NCBI GenBank assembly: GCA_023974075.1
Contig: JAMFTG010000192.1
Location: 178,404-242,403, forward strand
Length of the DNA: 64,000 nt
From: Chaenocephalus aceratus
Lineage: Eukaryota > Chordata > Actinopteri > Perciformes > Channichthyidae
Reading direction: 5' to 3'
Part shown: piece after piece, positions 35,189-47,100 of the stretch
Numbering within the stretch: position 1 is the first letter of the stretch
Layout: each line of letters begins with the position of its first letter
Notes under the pieces: generated by a model
Seen by the model: the letters and a program-made list of their open reading frames with translations, nothing else
Databases searched by the model: none
What the model was told of the DNA's origin: nothing
Translations under genes and position numbers: made by a program

Positions 35189-35303
35189 GTTAATTCCGTT
35201 TTCTTTTCGAAAAACATGTGACCGAGACTGCCGAGTCATATTTGGTCCAGAGACTGTTTGGCAACAGTGACGTCACGCGCGCGGAGGCTGCTGGGAATGT
35301 CAT

Positions 35304-35722
35304 GTCAGAAATTCAGACGGCTTTGGGTCGAGTTTTGTATCAATAAAAAGCTTTTTTTGGGGTGTATTATCTCGATTTAAATAAAATAAAAAATATAGGC
35401 AGTCTTAAAAACAACATTTCTATGAAAATGTAGCATATTTGGAAGCTTTGCATTTGATCTTTAATGAACAAGCAGTGGAGCAAGAAGTATTCAGATGGTT
35501 ACTCACTCACTCACTCACTTCTTCTTCTTACTTGCTAATGTTTATCTCTATTTACTGGCTTTCACATATTTGCTAAGCTTGGTAAATGTCCTTATTAAGA
35601 AGATCTGTTGTGATGTTCTTAGTTACACTCTATGTGCAGTATGACCTTCACTTTCTGTTGAACTGAGAACTTCTTGATACTGCCTCCCTTACTGCACAAT
35701 ACAGGGTTAGTTTCTGCATCAT
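35304..35722. other. Unclassified stretch, with LINE-like 3' UTR at its right
   Basis: A TCAC tetranucleotide run lies near 35502-35518. From about 35610 the sequence looks continuous with 36564-36745 as an older LINE 3' region split by the hAT insertion. Confidence 0.4.
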
Positions 35723-35805
35723 ATCCCAACCATACTTGCCAACCCTCCCGATTTTCGCGGGAGACTCCCGATTTCATAGCCCTCTCCCGGTTTCCTCCCG
35801 GGGTC

Positions 35806-36113
35806 ATGGCTCCAAAATGGTGGAATGAGCTCCCCTTTGACACCAGGACAGCAGAAAGCTTACACACCTTCCAGACTGAAAACTCATCTCTTTCGACTTC
35901 ACTTCGAGCGATAGAATTATTAACAAAGCACTTATATACTAATAAAGGGCTGGCTTATCTAAAGCCAGTTGAGTAGCACTTGAAATGTTTTTGCTCTATG
36001 AAGCCTGATGTACTTATATGATTCTGTTTTCTTCAAGTTTGTATTTTGTTGGTCGAATGCACTTATTGTAAGTCGCTTTGGATAAAAGCGTCAGCTAAAT
36101 GCAATGTAATGTC
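35806..36113 (+). pseudogene. L2 LINE ORF2 terminus and 3' tail
   Basis: The frame reads VMAPKWWNELPFDTRTAESL followed by HTFQTENSSLSTSL, the W-N-x-L-P...S-L..F extreme C-terminus of L2-like ORF2. The 3' tail (36056-36113) has CACTTATTGTAAGTCGCTTT, GGATAAAAGCGTCAGC and ATGTAATGT. It is severely 5' truncated and inserted in the hAT element at 35731-36555. Confidence 0.85.
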
Positions 36114-36462
36114 ATATTTCTCCCGCATTTCTCCCGATTTCTGACAAAATCAGATTTACTCAGGACTGTTTCCACTCGGACTTTAATACAGCTACACCAT
36201 TGTTTGGTTTCCATGGTAGCGCGTCTCTTTAGTAGCGCGCAACTGAAAGTCTGAGAGCTTGAGGGAGATAGTCACAGAAAACTGAACAAGAATCGACAAC
36301 TCTACCCTCTGCTCACTCCTTTCCTGAAAAATACAGGTCCAGCCCAGATGCTCCATCAAGGAAGGTGCTACAGGCCGCAGGGCAGTGCACTTACAACTAC
36401 AATAAGCATGTTAATGTTGATCTAATACAGCTCCGGCGATCCATTAGCACCCCCCCCCCCCC

Positions 36463-36487
36463 AGTGTCTCTACTTTAAAGAGTCCTC
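36463..36487 (+). repeat. Isolated 25-bp fragment of the 57-bp satellite
   Basis: AGTGTCTCTACTTTAAAGAG followed by TCCTC is identical to part of the array A/B monomer, flanked by C runs on both sides, inside a hAT element 0.7 kb left of array B. Confidence 0.9.
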
Positions 36488-36563
36488 CCCCCCACCCCAC
36501 CGCGGTGGCTTTGGAAATGCTCCCGATTTCTGAGGTCTCAAGGTTGGCAAGTATGATCCCAAC

Positions 36564-36745
36564 ACACATATCATTATCTTGCACTGTTTGTTTTATATTC
36601 TGGTATTTCTTGCACCTTTATCTGTCTTATGTCCTACATATATATTCATGTTGCTCTGTTGGAGGAGCCTGTGACTTAAGTGTTTCATTGCCATATCTAC
36701 ACTGTAGCTGAGCACGTGACAATAAAGCCTTGAATCTTGAATGAT
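36564..36745 (+). mobile_element. LINE 3' UTR fragment
   Basis: TCTTGCACTGTTTGTTTTAT, then AGCACGTGACAATAAAGCCT followed by TGAATCTTGAATG, a LINE-like 3' terminus with a short tandem tail. Confidence 0.6.
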
Positions 36746-37160
36746 GTGTTATCATGAGGAACGATGGGTGTTAGAAACATCTTACTATGATGTTTGTCTC
36801 TGAAATGTAATGAAGTATAAAGAAGACTAAGAGGATGCTTTACATGCATACATTTCAAAGCTGCTCATACCCTTAAAACCTTTGTGTGGTTAGTGGCAGG
36901 TCCCCGGGTTAAAAGCTTGCATTATTGCTGAGAAATAAAAATGTGGATGAAAACTCAAAGTTTCCAGAGGATGGCAAAAGTCAGCCTTGAAGTTGAGCCG
37001 TATAGAAATATGCTGAGTGCCCTGCTTAAAATGATAAAAGGGTTTGTATAATGGGGATCAGAGCTCAGTATATTGTGCCCTCTTTACATAAATTAAGTCA
37101 GGACGCATGCAGAGAGCGGTCTGTGGGAATGTTGAGCACATCATTATCTTAAAGGGTTCA
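36746..37160. other. Unique-looking stretch left of array B
   Basis: No feature recognised. CTTAAAGGGTTCATATG at 37149-37165 may be a degenerate MITE end abutting the array. Confidence 0.4.
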
Positions 37161-38085
37161 TATGTAGTGTCTCTACTTTAAAGAGTCCTCTCCTGCTGAT
37201 GTTCAGGTGTATATCAGTATGTAGTGTCTCTACTTTAAAGGGTCCTCTCCTGCTGATGTTCAGGTGTATATCAGTATGTAGTGTCTCTACTTTAAAGAGT
37301 CCTCTCCTGCTGATGTTCAGGTGTATATCAGTATGTAGTGTCTCTACTTTAAAGAGTCCTCTCCTGCTGATGTTCAGGTGTATATCAGTATGTAGTGTCT
37401 CTACTTTAAAGAGTCCTCTCCTGCTGATGTTCAGGTGTATATCAGTATGTAGTGTCTCTACTTTAAAGAGTCCTCTCCTGCTGATGTTCAGGTGTATATC
37501 AGTATGTAGTGTCTCTACTTTAAAGAGTCCTCTCCTGCTGATGTTCAGGTGTATATCAGTATGTAGTGTCTCTACTTTAAAGAGTCCTCTCCTGCTGATG
37601 TTCAGGTGTATATCAGTATGTAGTGTCTCTACTTTAAAGAGTCCCCTCCTGCTGATGTTCAGGTGTATATCAGTATGTAGTGTCTCTACTTTAAAGAGTC
37701 CTCTCCTGCTGATGTTCAGGTGTATATCAGTATGTAGTGTCTCTACTTTAAAGAGTCCTCTCCTGCTGATGTTCAGGTGTATATCAGTATGTAGTGTCTC
37801 TACTTTAAAGAGTCCTCTCCTGCTGATGTTCAGGTGTATATCAGTATGTAGTGTCTCTACTTTAAAGAGTCCTCTCCTGCTGATGTTCAGGTGTATATCA
37901 GTATGTAGTGTCTCTACTTTAAAGAGTCCTCTCCTGCTGATGTTCAGGTGTATATCAGTAGGTAGTGTCTCTACTTTAAAGAGTCCTTTCCTGATGTTCA
38001 GGTGTATATCAATATGTAGTGTCTCTACTTTAAAGAGTCCTCTCCTGCTGATGTTCAGGTGTATATCAGTATGTAGAGTCTCTAC
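37161..38085 (+). repeat. 57-bp satellite array B, ~16 copies
   Basis: Same monomer and orientation as array A and more homogeneous: most units are identical. The last units carry a 3-bp deletion (CCTTTCCTGATG at about 37985) and GTAGAGTCTC. The 314- and 321-residue frames are artefacts. Confidence 0.97.
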
Positions 38086-38310
38086 ATGTCTCCATGCTTT
38101 AATGTTCAAAAAGCTGCAGCACCTCTTTTCACCCTCTGTCTGAAACCAGAGTCCAGTCTGCTCTGATTGGTTAGCTGGCCGGCTCTGTTGTGATTGGTCA
38201 ACCTCTTAGAGATGTCCCTCCCCTTAGCCCATGACGTACAATGTGTTGGAGCGCTAGCCAATAGGAGCTTGAGTGTTACATGGTGATGTCACTAAGTACA
38301 GGATGGTAAA
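38086..38310 (+). mobile_element. Unique shoulder of the satellite-bearing MITE
   Basis: CATGTCTCCATGCTTTAATG leads into GCTGCAGCACCTCTTTTCAC, CTCTGATTGGTTAGCTGGCC, GTGATTGGTCAACCTCTTAG and GTGTTACATGGTGATGTCAC. The reverse complement of the same region precedes array C (40965-41110), and its edge precedes array D (49768-49801). The two ATTGG words are CCAAT-box-like. No coding sequence. Confidence 0.8.
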
Positions 38311-39364
38311 TACATTAAAATAAGTAGTATTTTTGGGAAAGTGAACATTTAAAATGATTGAAGTAGCCAGCTGTAATAAATTGTTATGAATTGTAAGACA
38401 ACAAATAAAGGGTAAATTGCACATTAAAGTAGATTGCAGAAAGTTATAACAAATAAAGCAGAGAGAACTACAGAATCTGCTTCAAGTGCAAGGAGATCTT
38501 TTGGTAGTTCAGATCATTCTCGTGTCCTCTTTGCTGACTTCATTACAGGCCAGATTTAAAACACTAATCATCGAGATAACTGCATTTTTGATTAGCTTGA
38601 AAGAGCCAACAATCACATTATAATGGAGTGGTTTTACATTGTTATCTCCCGCATATAAATCCTGCTTCTGAACGTCCCGCAGCGCGATGAACGGCGAAGC
38701 ATTTAAAACCTCTAGCAGGCGATTATTGACGAAGAATTTAATCACCATAAATAATGCTCTTGAAAGCACGATTTAGTTTTTGTTATTAAAGAACATTCTA
38801 TTTTTGGACAACTGTCTCCGAGTCCTGCTTTTGGGTCCTGCGTCCTGTGTCTCGGTTCACAACAGTTTCAAGAAAGCATTCACTAGATTAGATTTGTGAG
38901 ATTACTGAAAACCAAAACTGGAAATACTTTTGACATAAACATCTTTCTTATCTAGGAAAGATGTATAAATAAGTGATCAGGTAACATTGAGACTAACATA
39001 CCTTTACCTTTGTGATTTAATTAGCTAAAAACCAATGAAGATTTCAGTATTTCATAAGGCTCTATAATATATTATGAAAAAGTATTATGGCTTATATTTT
39101 AAGCGTTTCCATCAAGTTTGAACGTTAATTTATGGAAAATCTTACAACAAGACATTTCTATTGGTCTGAAATATGTTTTATGCTATGCTTTACACTCATA
39201 AGTCAGATAAGAATAACTTCAGACAGTGCATTTGTTTAAGTGGTTTTACCTCGTGCGTAATGAAAACAAAGAACGATTTAGGAAGTGCAACTTCTTTTTT
39301 TATGTACTAAGCATATTAAGTGAATATGGAGACGGTATCAGAGCATATGGGTGGATTCTACTCA

Positions 39365-39365
<1 letters not shown>
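38311..39365. other. Unique-looking 1-kb stretch; possible conserved non-coding segment
   Basis: 38520-38770 is non-repetitive and TAAT-rich (ACACTAATCATCGAGATAAC, ATTTAATCACCATAAATAAT), the look of vertebrate conserved non-coding DNA. That is only an impression without alignment. No gene recognised. Confidence 0.3.

Positions 39366-39405
<40 letters not shown>
39366..39405. repeat. (CA)n microsatellite
   Basis: About 20 CA units. Confidence 0.98.
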
Positions 39406-39406
<1 letters not shown>

Positions 39407-39654
39407 TCACACTCAGTATCACAGATGCAGTGAACACTATGGACTCATCTCGCTGAGTAGGAGGGCTCTGAATTTGGGAGTGTGTTGTGAACATGTGTGA
39501 AAATACAAGAAGATGAGTCAACACTCAGATACTCTAAAACCATGGCAGTAAAACGCAGTCGGGAATGTAATGAAATACATTTAATGAAGTATATTACATA
39601 TTTGAGGTGCTTCTGCTTGAGCATTTTGTATTTATGATACCTTATGTCTCGGCT

Positions 39655-40200
39655 CCAGGCCAATATTGTACTTTGTATCCATTTATCTGACAGCTTTAGT
39701 TACTTTACGGCCCGTCCACACAGCGGCGTGCGTTGACGCTTCACCGTTCACTTTGAATGGGGTGACGTCACTTTTCGCCGAACTGCATTGTGGGAAGCGA
39801 CGTGGAGCGTAGCTGGCGTGGCTCGCTGCAAAAGTTGAGCAATGTTCAACTTTTGAAGCCTCGGCAGAAGCGTCAGCCAATCGAATCATATGCCAGCACA
39901 AGCTCTAGCCAATCAAACCGCTGCTTGTGTGTCAGGGGCGGGAGATTCATGTGATTGGTTGTTGGTCGAGTTTCAGACACGCCCCCCCGGGAAGCTTCAA
40001 CGCACGCCGCCGTGTGGACAGGCCGTTATCGATTTATCTGACAGCTTTAGTTACTTTAGAGATTCAAAATATAAATAAATAAACATTGTCGGAATATTAT
40101 GCGGTACTTGGTTTGGTATTAATGTATATTTTGATGCCAACACTTTTGTACTTGAGTAGGATTTAAAATGCAGGACTTCAACGGGAAACAGAGATTTTTT
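39655..40200. mobile_element. CAGAGGTGG-hAT family fragment interrupted by a Harbinger element
   Basis: TATTGTACTTTGTATCC...CAGCTTTAGTTACTTTA and, after the insert, TTTGTACTTGAGTAGGATTT and AATGCAGGACTTC match the body style of 18886-19667. The Harbinger-like element at 39708-40025 splits it. Termini not found. Confidence 0.55.
39708..40025. mobile_element. PIF/Harbinger-like MITE
   Basis: CGGCCCGTCCACACAGCGGC at the left is inverted at the right as CGCCGTGTGGACAGGCCG. TTA lies on both sides (39705-39707 and 40026-40028). About 320 bp long. Interior words GAAGCGTCAGCCAATCGAAT and AAAAGTTGAGCAATG are shared with 10432-11081, so it is an internally deleted relative of that element without the MADF exon. 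Confidence 0.92.
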
Positions 40201-40285
40201 TTAAGTAGTATTCCTAATTATACTTAAGTAAAAAAATCAAGTAAACAAAGGAGTCCAAAAGAGGCGTTTCAGGGGGTGGGGGACA

Positions 40286-40385
40286 CAGGGATGTTAGCCT
40301 TTGCAGACCATTTACATGCACTAAAACCTATAAAACACACTACAGGAAACAGAAAACCCAAAAAGCTTCTTCCACTGCTGGTAAA
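40286..40385 (+). mobile_element. Fragment of the satellite-bearing MITE outer end
   Basis: TTAGCCTTTGCAGACCATTT followed by ACATGCACTAAAACCTATAA matches the segment beyond array A (31552-31580) and the reverse complement near 40965. No satellite monomers are attached. Confidence 0.7.
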
Positions 40386-40964
40386 ATCAATAAAACACAC
40401 ACAGGCCGACACGTACTGTGAGTTCACTTTGAAGCGTTCCCTCATGTACAGTTTCCTTTGATGCTGCCAACCTCAAGAAGCATGCGTTTACCTCCCAGCA
40501 CTATCACACAACCCGAACACAGAGAGCTGTTTGCAGAAAATACAAAACCAGGAAGTATTTCGGCTTGTCAATTGGACATTTTTAGCAGATAACTTCTCTG
40601 CATAATGCTGTTCTGCAGACCCATCCCCGCAGGAAGTGGCACGGACTAAACACAGAGTCCTGAGCTGTGATTGGCCGCTCGAGGTGTCCGTGGGAGGATG
40701 TTGATATTTCAGGACACAGCACATAAATCGGATTAACATATCATTGACGTGTTTATGGGTTTATTTATAGCCTCCATTTGATTAGAAAGTAAGGCTCAAT
40801 TCACAGTGCTGCGAACACATGAGCCCACATCTGACTACATCGCTCTGTGGACGCAAATTAATAAAGGAAGAGAGGGAAGATGTATTCAGGTCCTTTAGTT
40901 AAATAAAAGTGATGATACCACGCTGTTAAAATACTCTGAACTAAAGTCCTGCATCCAAAATTGT
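40386..40964. other. Stretch with no recognised gene
   Basis: Its right end (40880-40964) resembles flanks of the CAGAGGTGG hAT family. Confidence 0.4.
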
Positions 40965-41110
40965 GCATTTAAATGGTCTGCAAAGGCTAAAATCCCTGTG
41001 TTCCCTCCGTCTGTACATCTCTGAGCGGTTGACCAATCACAAGAGAGCTGGCCAGCTAACCAATCAGAGCAGACTGGGCTCTGCTTTCAGACAGAGGATG
41101 AAAAGAGGTG
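40965..41110 (-). mobile_element. Shoulder of satellite-bearing MITE before array C
   Basis: AAATGGTCTGCAAAGGCTAA, GGTTGACCAATCACAAGAGA, CTGGCCAGCTAACCAATCAG and TTTCAGACAGAGGATGAAAA are the reverse complement of the shoulder after array B. The array starts directly after GAGGTGCTGA, without the 28-bp spacer seen beside B. Confidence 0.8.
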
Positions 41111-44100
41111 CTGACATACACCTGAACATCAGCAGGAGAGGACTCTTTAAAGTAGAGACACTACATACTGATATACACCTGAACATCAGCAGGAGAGGAC
41201 TCTTTAAAGTAGAGACACTACATACTGATATACACCTGAACATCAGCAGGAGAGGACTCTTTAAAGTAGAGACACTAAATACTGATATACACCTGAACAC
41301 CAGCAGGAGAGGACTCTTTAAAGTAGAGACACTACATGCTGATTTACACCTGAACATCAGCAGGAGAGAACTCTTTAAAGTAGAGACACTACATACTGAT
41401 ATACACCTGAACATCAGCAGGAGAGGACTCTTTAAAGTAGAGACACTACATACTGATATACACCTGAACATCAGCAGGAGAGGACTCTTTAAAGTAGAGA
41501 CACTACATACTGATATGCACCTGAACATCAGCAGGAGAGGACTCTTTAAAGTAGAGACACTACATACTGATATACACCTGAACATCAGCAGGAGAGGACT
41601 CTTTAAAGTAGAGACACTAAATACTGATATACACCTGAACATCAGCAGGAGAGGACGCTTTAAAGTAGAGACACTACATACTGATATACACCTGAACATC
41701 AGCAGGAGAGAACTCTTTAAAGTAGAGACACTACATACTGATATACACCAGAACATCAGCAGGAGAGGACTGTTGAAAGTAGAGACACTACATACTGATA
41801 TACACCTGAACATCAGCAGGAGAGGACTCTTTAAAGTAGAGACACTACATACTGATATACACCTGAACATCAGTAGGAGAGGACTCTTTAAAGTAGAGAC
41901 ACTACATACTGATATACACCTGAACATCAGCAGGAGAGGACTCTTTAAAGTAGAGACACTACACACTGATATACACCTGAACATCAGCAGGAGAGGACTC
42001 TTTAAAGTAGAGACACTACATACTGATATACACCTGAACATCAGCAGGAGAGGACTCTTTAAAGTAGAGACACTACATACTGATATACACCTGAACATCA
42101 GCAGGAGAGGACTCTTTAAAGTAGAGACAATACATACTGATATACACCTGAACATCAGCAGGAGAGGACTCTTTAAAGTAGAGACACTACGCACTGATAT
42201 ACACCTGAACATCAGCAGGAGAGGACTCTTTAAAGTAGAGACACTACATACTGATATACACCTGAACATCAGCAGGAGAGGACTCTTTAAAGTAGAGACA
42301 CAACATACTGATATACACCTGCACATCAGCAGGAGAGGACTCTTTAAAGTAGAGACACAACATACTGATATACACCTGAACATCAGCAGGAGAGGACTCT
42401 TTAAAGTAGAAACACCACATACTGATATACACCTGAACATCAGCAGGAGAGGACTCTTTAAAGTAGAGACACTACATACTGATATACACTTGAACATCAG
42501 CAGGAGAGGACTCTTTAAAGTAGAGACACTAAATACTGATATACACCTGAACATCAGCAGGAGAGGACGCTTTAAAGTAGAGACACTACATACTGATATA
42601 CACCTGAACATCAGCAGGAGAGAACTCTTTAAAGTAGAGACACTACATACTGATATACACCAGAACATCAGCAGGAGAGGACTGTTGAAAGTAGAGACAC
42701 TACATACTGATATACACCTGAACATCAGCAGGAGAGGACTCTTTAAAGTAGAGACACTACATACTGATATACACCTGAACATCAGCAGGAGAGGACTCTT
42801 TAAAGTAGAGACACTACATACTGATATACACCTGAACATCAGCAGGAGAGGACTCTTTAAAGTAGAGACACTAAATACTGATATACACCTGAACACCAGC
42901 AGGAGAGGACTCTTTAAAGTAGAGACACTACATGCTGATTTACACCTGAACATCAGCAGGAGAGAACTCTTTAAAGTAGAGACACTACATACTGATATAC
43001 ACCTGAACATCAGCAGGAGAGGACTCTTTAAAGTAGAGACACTACATACTGATATACACCTGAACATCAGCAGGAGAGGACTCTTTAAAGTAGAGACACT
43101 ACATACTGATATGCACCTGAACATCAGCAGGAGAGGACTCTTTAAAGTAGAGACACTACATACTGATATACACCTGAACATCAGCAGGAGAGGACTCTTT
43201 AAAGTAGAGACACTAAATACTGATATACACCTGAACATCAGCAGGAGAGGACGCTTTAAAGTAGAGACACTACATACTGATATACACCTGAACATCAGCA
43301 GGAGAGAACTCTTTAAAGTAGAGACACTACATACTGATATACACCAGAACATCAGCAGGAGAGGACTGTTGAAAGTAGAGACACTACATACTGATATACA
43401 CCTGAACATCAGCAGGAGAGGACTCTTAAAGTAGAGACACTACATACTGATATACACCTGAACATCAGTAGGAGAGGACTCTTTAAAGTAGAGACACTAC
43501 ATACTGATATACACCTGAACATCAGCAGGAGAGGACTCTTTAAAGTAGAGACACTACACACTGATATACACCTGAACATCAGCAGGAGAGGACTCTTTAA
43601 AGTAGAGACACTACATACTGATATACACCTGAACATCAGCAGGAGAGGACTCTTTAAAGTAGAGACACTACATACTGATATACACCTGAACATCAGCAGG
43701 AGAGGACTCTTTAAAGTAGAGACAATACATACTGATATACACCTGAACATCAGCAGGAGAGGACTCTTTAAAGTAGAGACACTACATACTGATATACACC
43801 TGAACATCAGCAGGAGAGGACTCTTTAAAGTAGAGACACTACATACTGATATACACCTGAACATCAGCAGGAGAGGACTCTTTAAAGTAGAGACACAACA
43901 TACTGATATACACCTGCACATCAGCAGGAGAGGACTCTTTAAAGTAGAGACACAACATACTGATATACACCTGAACATCAGCAGGAGAGGACTCTTTAAA
44001 GTAGAAACACCACATACTGATATACACCTGAACATCAGCAGGAGAGGACTCTTTAAAGTAGAGACACTACATACTGATATACACTTGAACATCAGCAGGA

Positions 44101-47100
44101 GAGGACTCTTTAAAGTAGAGACACTAAATACTGATATACACCTGAACATCAGCAGGAGAGGACGCTTTAAAGTAGAGACACTACATACTGATATACACCT
44201 GAACATCAGCAGGAGAGAACTCTTTAAAGTAGAGACACTACATACTGATATACACCAGAACATCAGCAGGAGAGGACTGTTGAAAGTAGAGACACTACAT
44301 ACTGATATACACCTGAACATCAGCAGGAGAGGACTCTTTAAAGTAGAGACACTACATACTGATATACACCTGAACATCAGCAGGAGAGGACTCTTTAAAG
44401 TAGAGACACTACATACTGATATACACCTGAACATCAGCAGGAGAGGACTCTTTAAAGTAGAGACACTACACACTGATATACACCTGAACATCAGCAGGAG
44501 AGGACTCTTTAAAGTAGAGACACTACATACTGATATACACCTGAACATCAGCAGGAGAGGACTCTTTAAAGTAGAGACACTACATACTGATATACACCTG
44601 AACATCAGCAGGAGAGGACTCTTTAAAGTAGAGACAATACATACTGATATACACCTGAACATCAGCAGGAGAGAACTCTTTAAAGTAGAGACACTACATA
44701 CTGATATACACCTGAACATCAGCAGGAGAGGACTCTTTAAAGTAGAGACACTACATACTGATATACACCTGAACATCAGCAGGAGAGGACTCTTTAATGT
44801 AGAGACACTAAATACTGATATACACCTGAACATCAGCAGGAGAGGACTCTTTAAAGTAGAGACACTACATACTGATATACACCTGAACATCAGCAGGAGA
44901 GGACTCTTTAAAGTAGAGACACTACATACTGATATACACCTGAACATCAGCAGGAGAGGACTCTTTAAAGTAGAGACACTACATACTGATATACACCTGA
45001 ACATCAGCAGGAGAGAACTCTTTAAAGTAGAGACACTACATACTGATATACACCTGAACATCAGCAGGAGAGGACTCTTTAAAGTAGAGACACTACATAC
45101 TGATATACACCTGAACATCAGCAGGAGAGGACTCTTTAAAGTAGAGACACAACATACTGATATACACCTGAACATCAGCAGGAGAGGACTCTTTAAAGTA
45201 GAAACACTACATACTGATATACACCTGAACATCAGCAGGAGAGGACTCTTAAAGTAGAGACACAACATACTGATATACACCTGAACATCAGCAGGAGAGG
45301 ACTCTTTAAAGTAGAAACACTACATACTGATATACACCTGAACATCAGCAGGAGAGGACTCTTTAAAGTAGAGACACTACATACTGATATACACCTGAAC
45401 ATCAGCAGGAGAGTACTCTTTAAAGTAGAGACACTAAATACTGATATACACCTGAACATCAGCAGGAGAGGACTCTTTAAAGTAGAGACACTACATACTG
45501 ATATACACCTGAACATCAGCAGGAGAGGACTCTTTAAAGTAGAGACACTACATACTGATATACACCTGAACATCAGCAGGAGAGGACTCTTTAAAGTAGA
45601 GACACTACACACTGATATACACCTGAACATCAGCAGGAGAGGACTCTTTAAAGTAGAGACACTACATACTGATATACACCTGAACATCAGCAGGAGAGGA
45701 CTCTTTAAAGTAGAGACACTACATACTGATATACACCTGAACATCAGCAGGAGAGAACTCTTTAAAGTAGAGACACTACATACTGATATACACCTGAACA
45801 TCAGCAGGAGAGGACTCTTTAAAGTAGAGACACTACATACTGATATACACCTGAACATCATCAGGAGAGGACTCTTTAAAGTAGAGACACAACATACTGA
45901 TATACACCTGAACATCAGCAGGAGAGGACTCTTTAAAGTAGAAACACTACATACTGATATACACCTGAACATCAGCAGGAGAGGACTCTTTAAAGTAGAG
46001 ACACAACATACTGATATACACCTGAACATCAGCAGGAGAGGACTCTTTAAAGTAGAAACACTACATACTGATATACACCTGAACATCAGCAGGAGAGGAC
46101 TCTTTAAAGTAGAGACACTACATACTGATATACACCTGAACATCAGCAGGAGAGTACTCTTTAAAGTAGAGACACTAAATACTGATATACACCTGAACAT
46201 CAGCAGGAGAGGACTCTTTAAAGTAGAGACACTACATACTGATATACACCTGAACATCAGCAGGAGAGAACTCTTTAAAGTAGAGACACTACATACTGAT
46301 ATACACCAGAACATCAGCACGAGAGGACTCTTGAAAGTAGAGACACTACATACTGATATACACCTGAACATCAGCAGGAGAGGACTCTTTAAAGTAGAGA
46401 CACTACACACTGATATACACCTGAACATCAGCAGGAGAGGACTCTTTAAAGTAGAGACACTACATACTGATATACACCTGAACATCAGCAGGAGAGGACT
46501 CTTTAAAGTAGAGACACGACATACTGATATACACCTGAACATCAGCAGGAGAGGACTCTTTAAAGTACAGACACTACATACTGATATACACCTGAACATC
46601 AGCAGGAGAGGACTCTTTAAAGTAGAGACACTACATACTGATATACACCTGAACATCAGCAGGAGAGGACTCTTTAAAGTAGAGACACTACATACTGATA
46701 TACACCTGAACATCAGCAGGAGAGAACTCTTTAAAGTAGAGACACTACATACTGATATACACCTGAACATCAGCAGGAGAGGACTCTTTAAAGTAGAGAC
46801 ACTACATACTGATATACACCTGAACATCAGCAGGAGAGGACTATTTAAAGTAGAGACACTACATATTGATATACACCTGAACATCAGCAGGAGAGGACTC
46901 TTTAAAGTAGAGACACTACATACTGATATACACCTGAACATCAGCAGGAGAGGACTCTTTAAAGTAGAGACACTACATACTGATATGCACCTGAACATCA
47001 GCAGGAGAGAACTCTTTAAAGTAGAGACACTACATACTGATATGCACCTGAACATCAGCAGGAGAGAACTCTTTAAAGTAGAGACACTACATACTGATAT

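Larger units (their letters stand above)
33792..35287. mobile_element. Putative element bounded by TTGCCAAAC inverted repeats, carrying a THAP exon
   Basis: GTGACGTCAGAGTTGCCAAAC near 33813 faces GTTTGGCAACAGTGACGTCAC near 35256. Outside these, CCTCCG and CGGAGG also pair. Between them are a short plus-strand frame from 33898 starting MSDSESEATQYLEQCANYTT, a piggyBac-family fragment (34637-34850) and the THAP exon. No target duplication was confirmed, so the outer limits are inferred. Confidence 0.5.
35731..36555. mobile_element. hAT-type element (CATACTTGCCAACC) with nested L2 and satellite fragment
   Basis: CATACTTGCCAACC at the left is inverted at the right as GGTTGGCAAGTATG. ATCCCAAC is exact on both sides (35723-35730 and 36556-36563), an 8-bp hAT target duplication. 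The interior has CTCCCGATTT words near both ends, a plus-strand L2 LINE 3' end (about 35800-36113) and a C-rich patch with a 25-bp fragment of the 57-bp satellite (36463-36487). Confidence 0.95.

Noticed and set aside
40963..43434. 823-residue plus-strand frame and 781-residue minus-strand frame as giant repeat proteins
   Set aside because: Both come from a 57-bp (19-codon) satellite with no stops in two frames. They break at single-base deletions near 43427 and 45249, and the period explains them fully.
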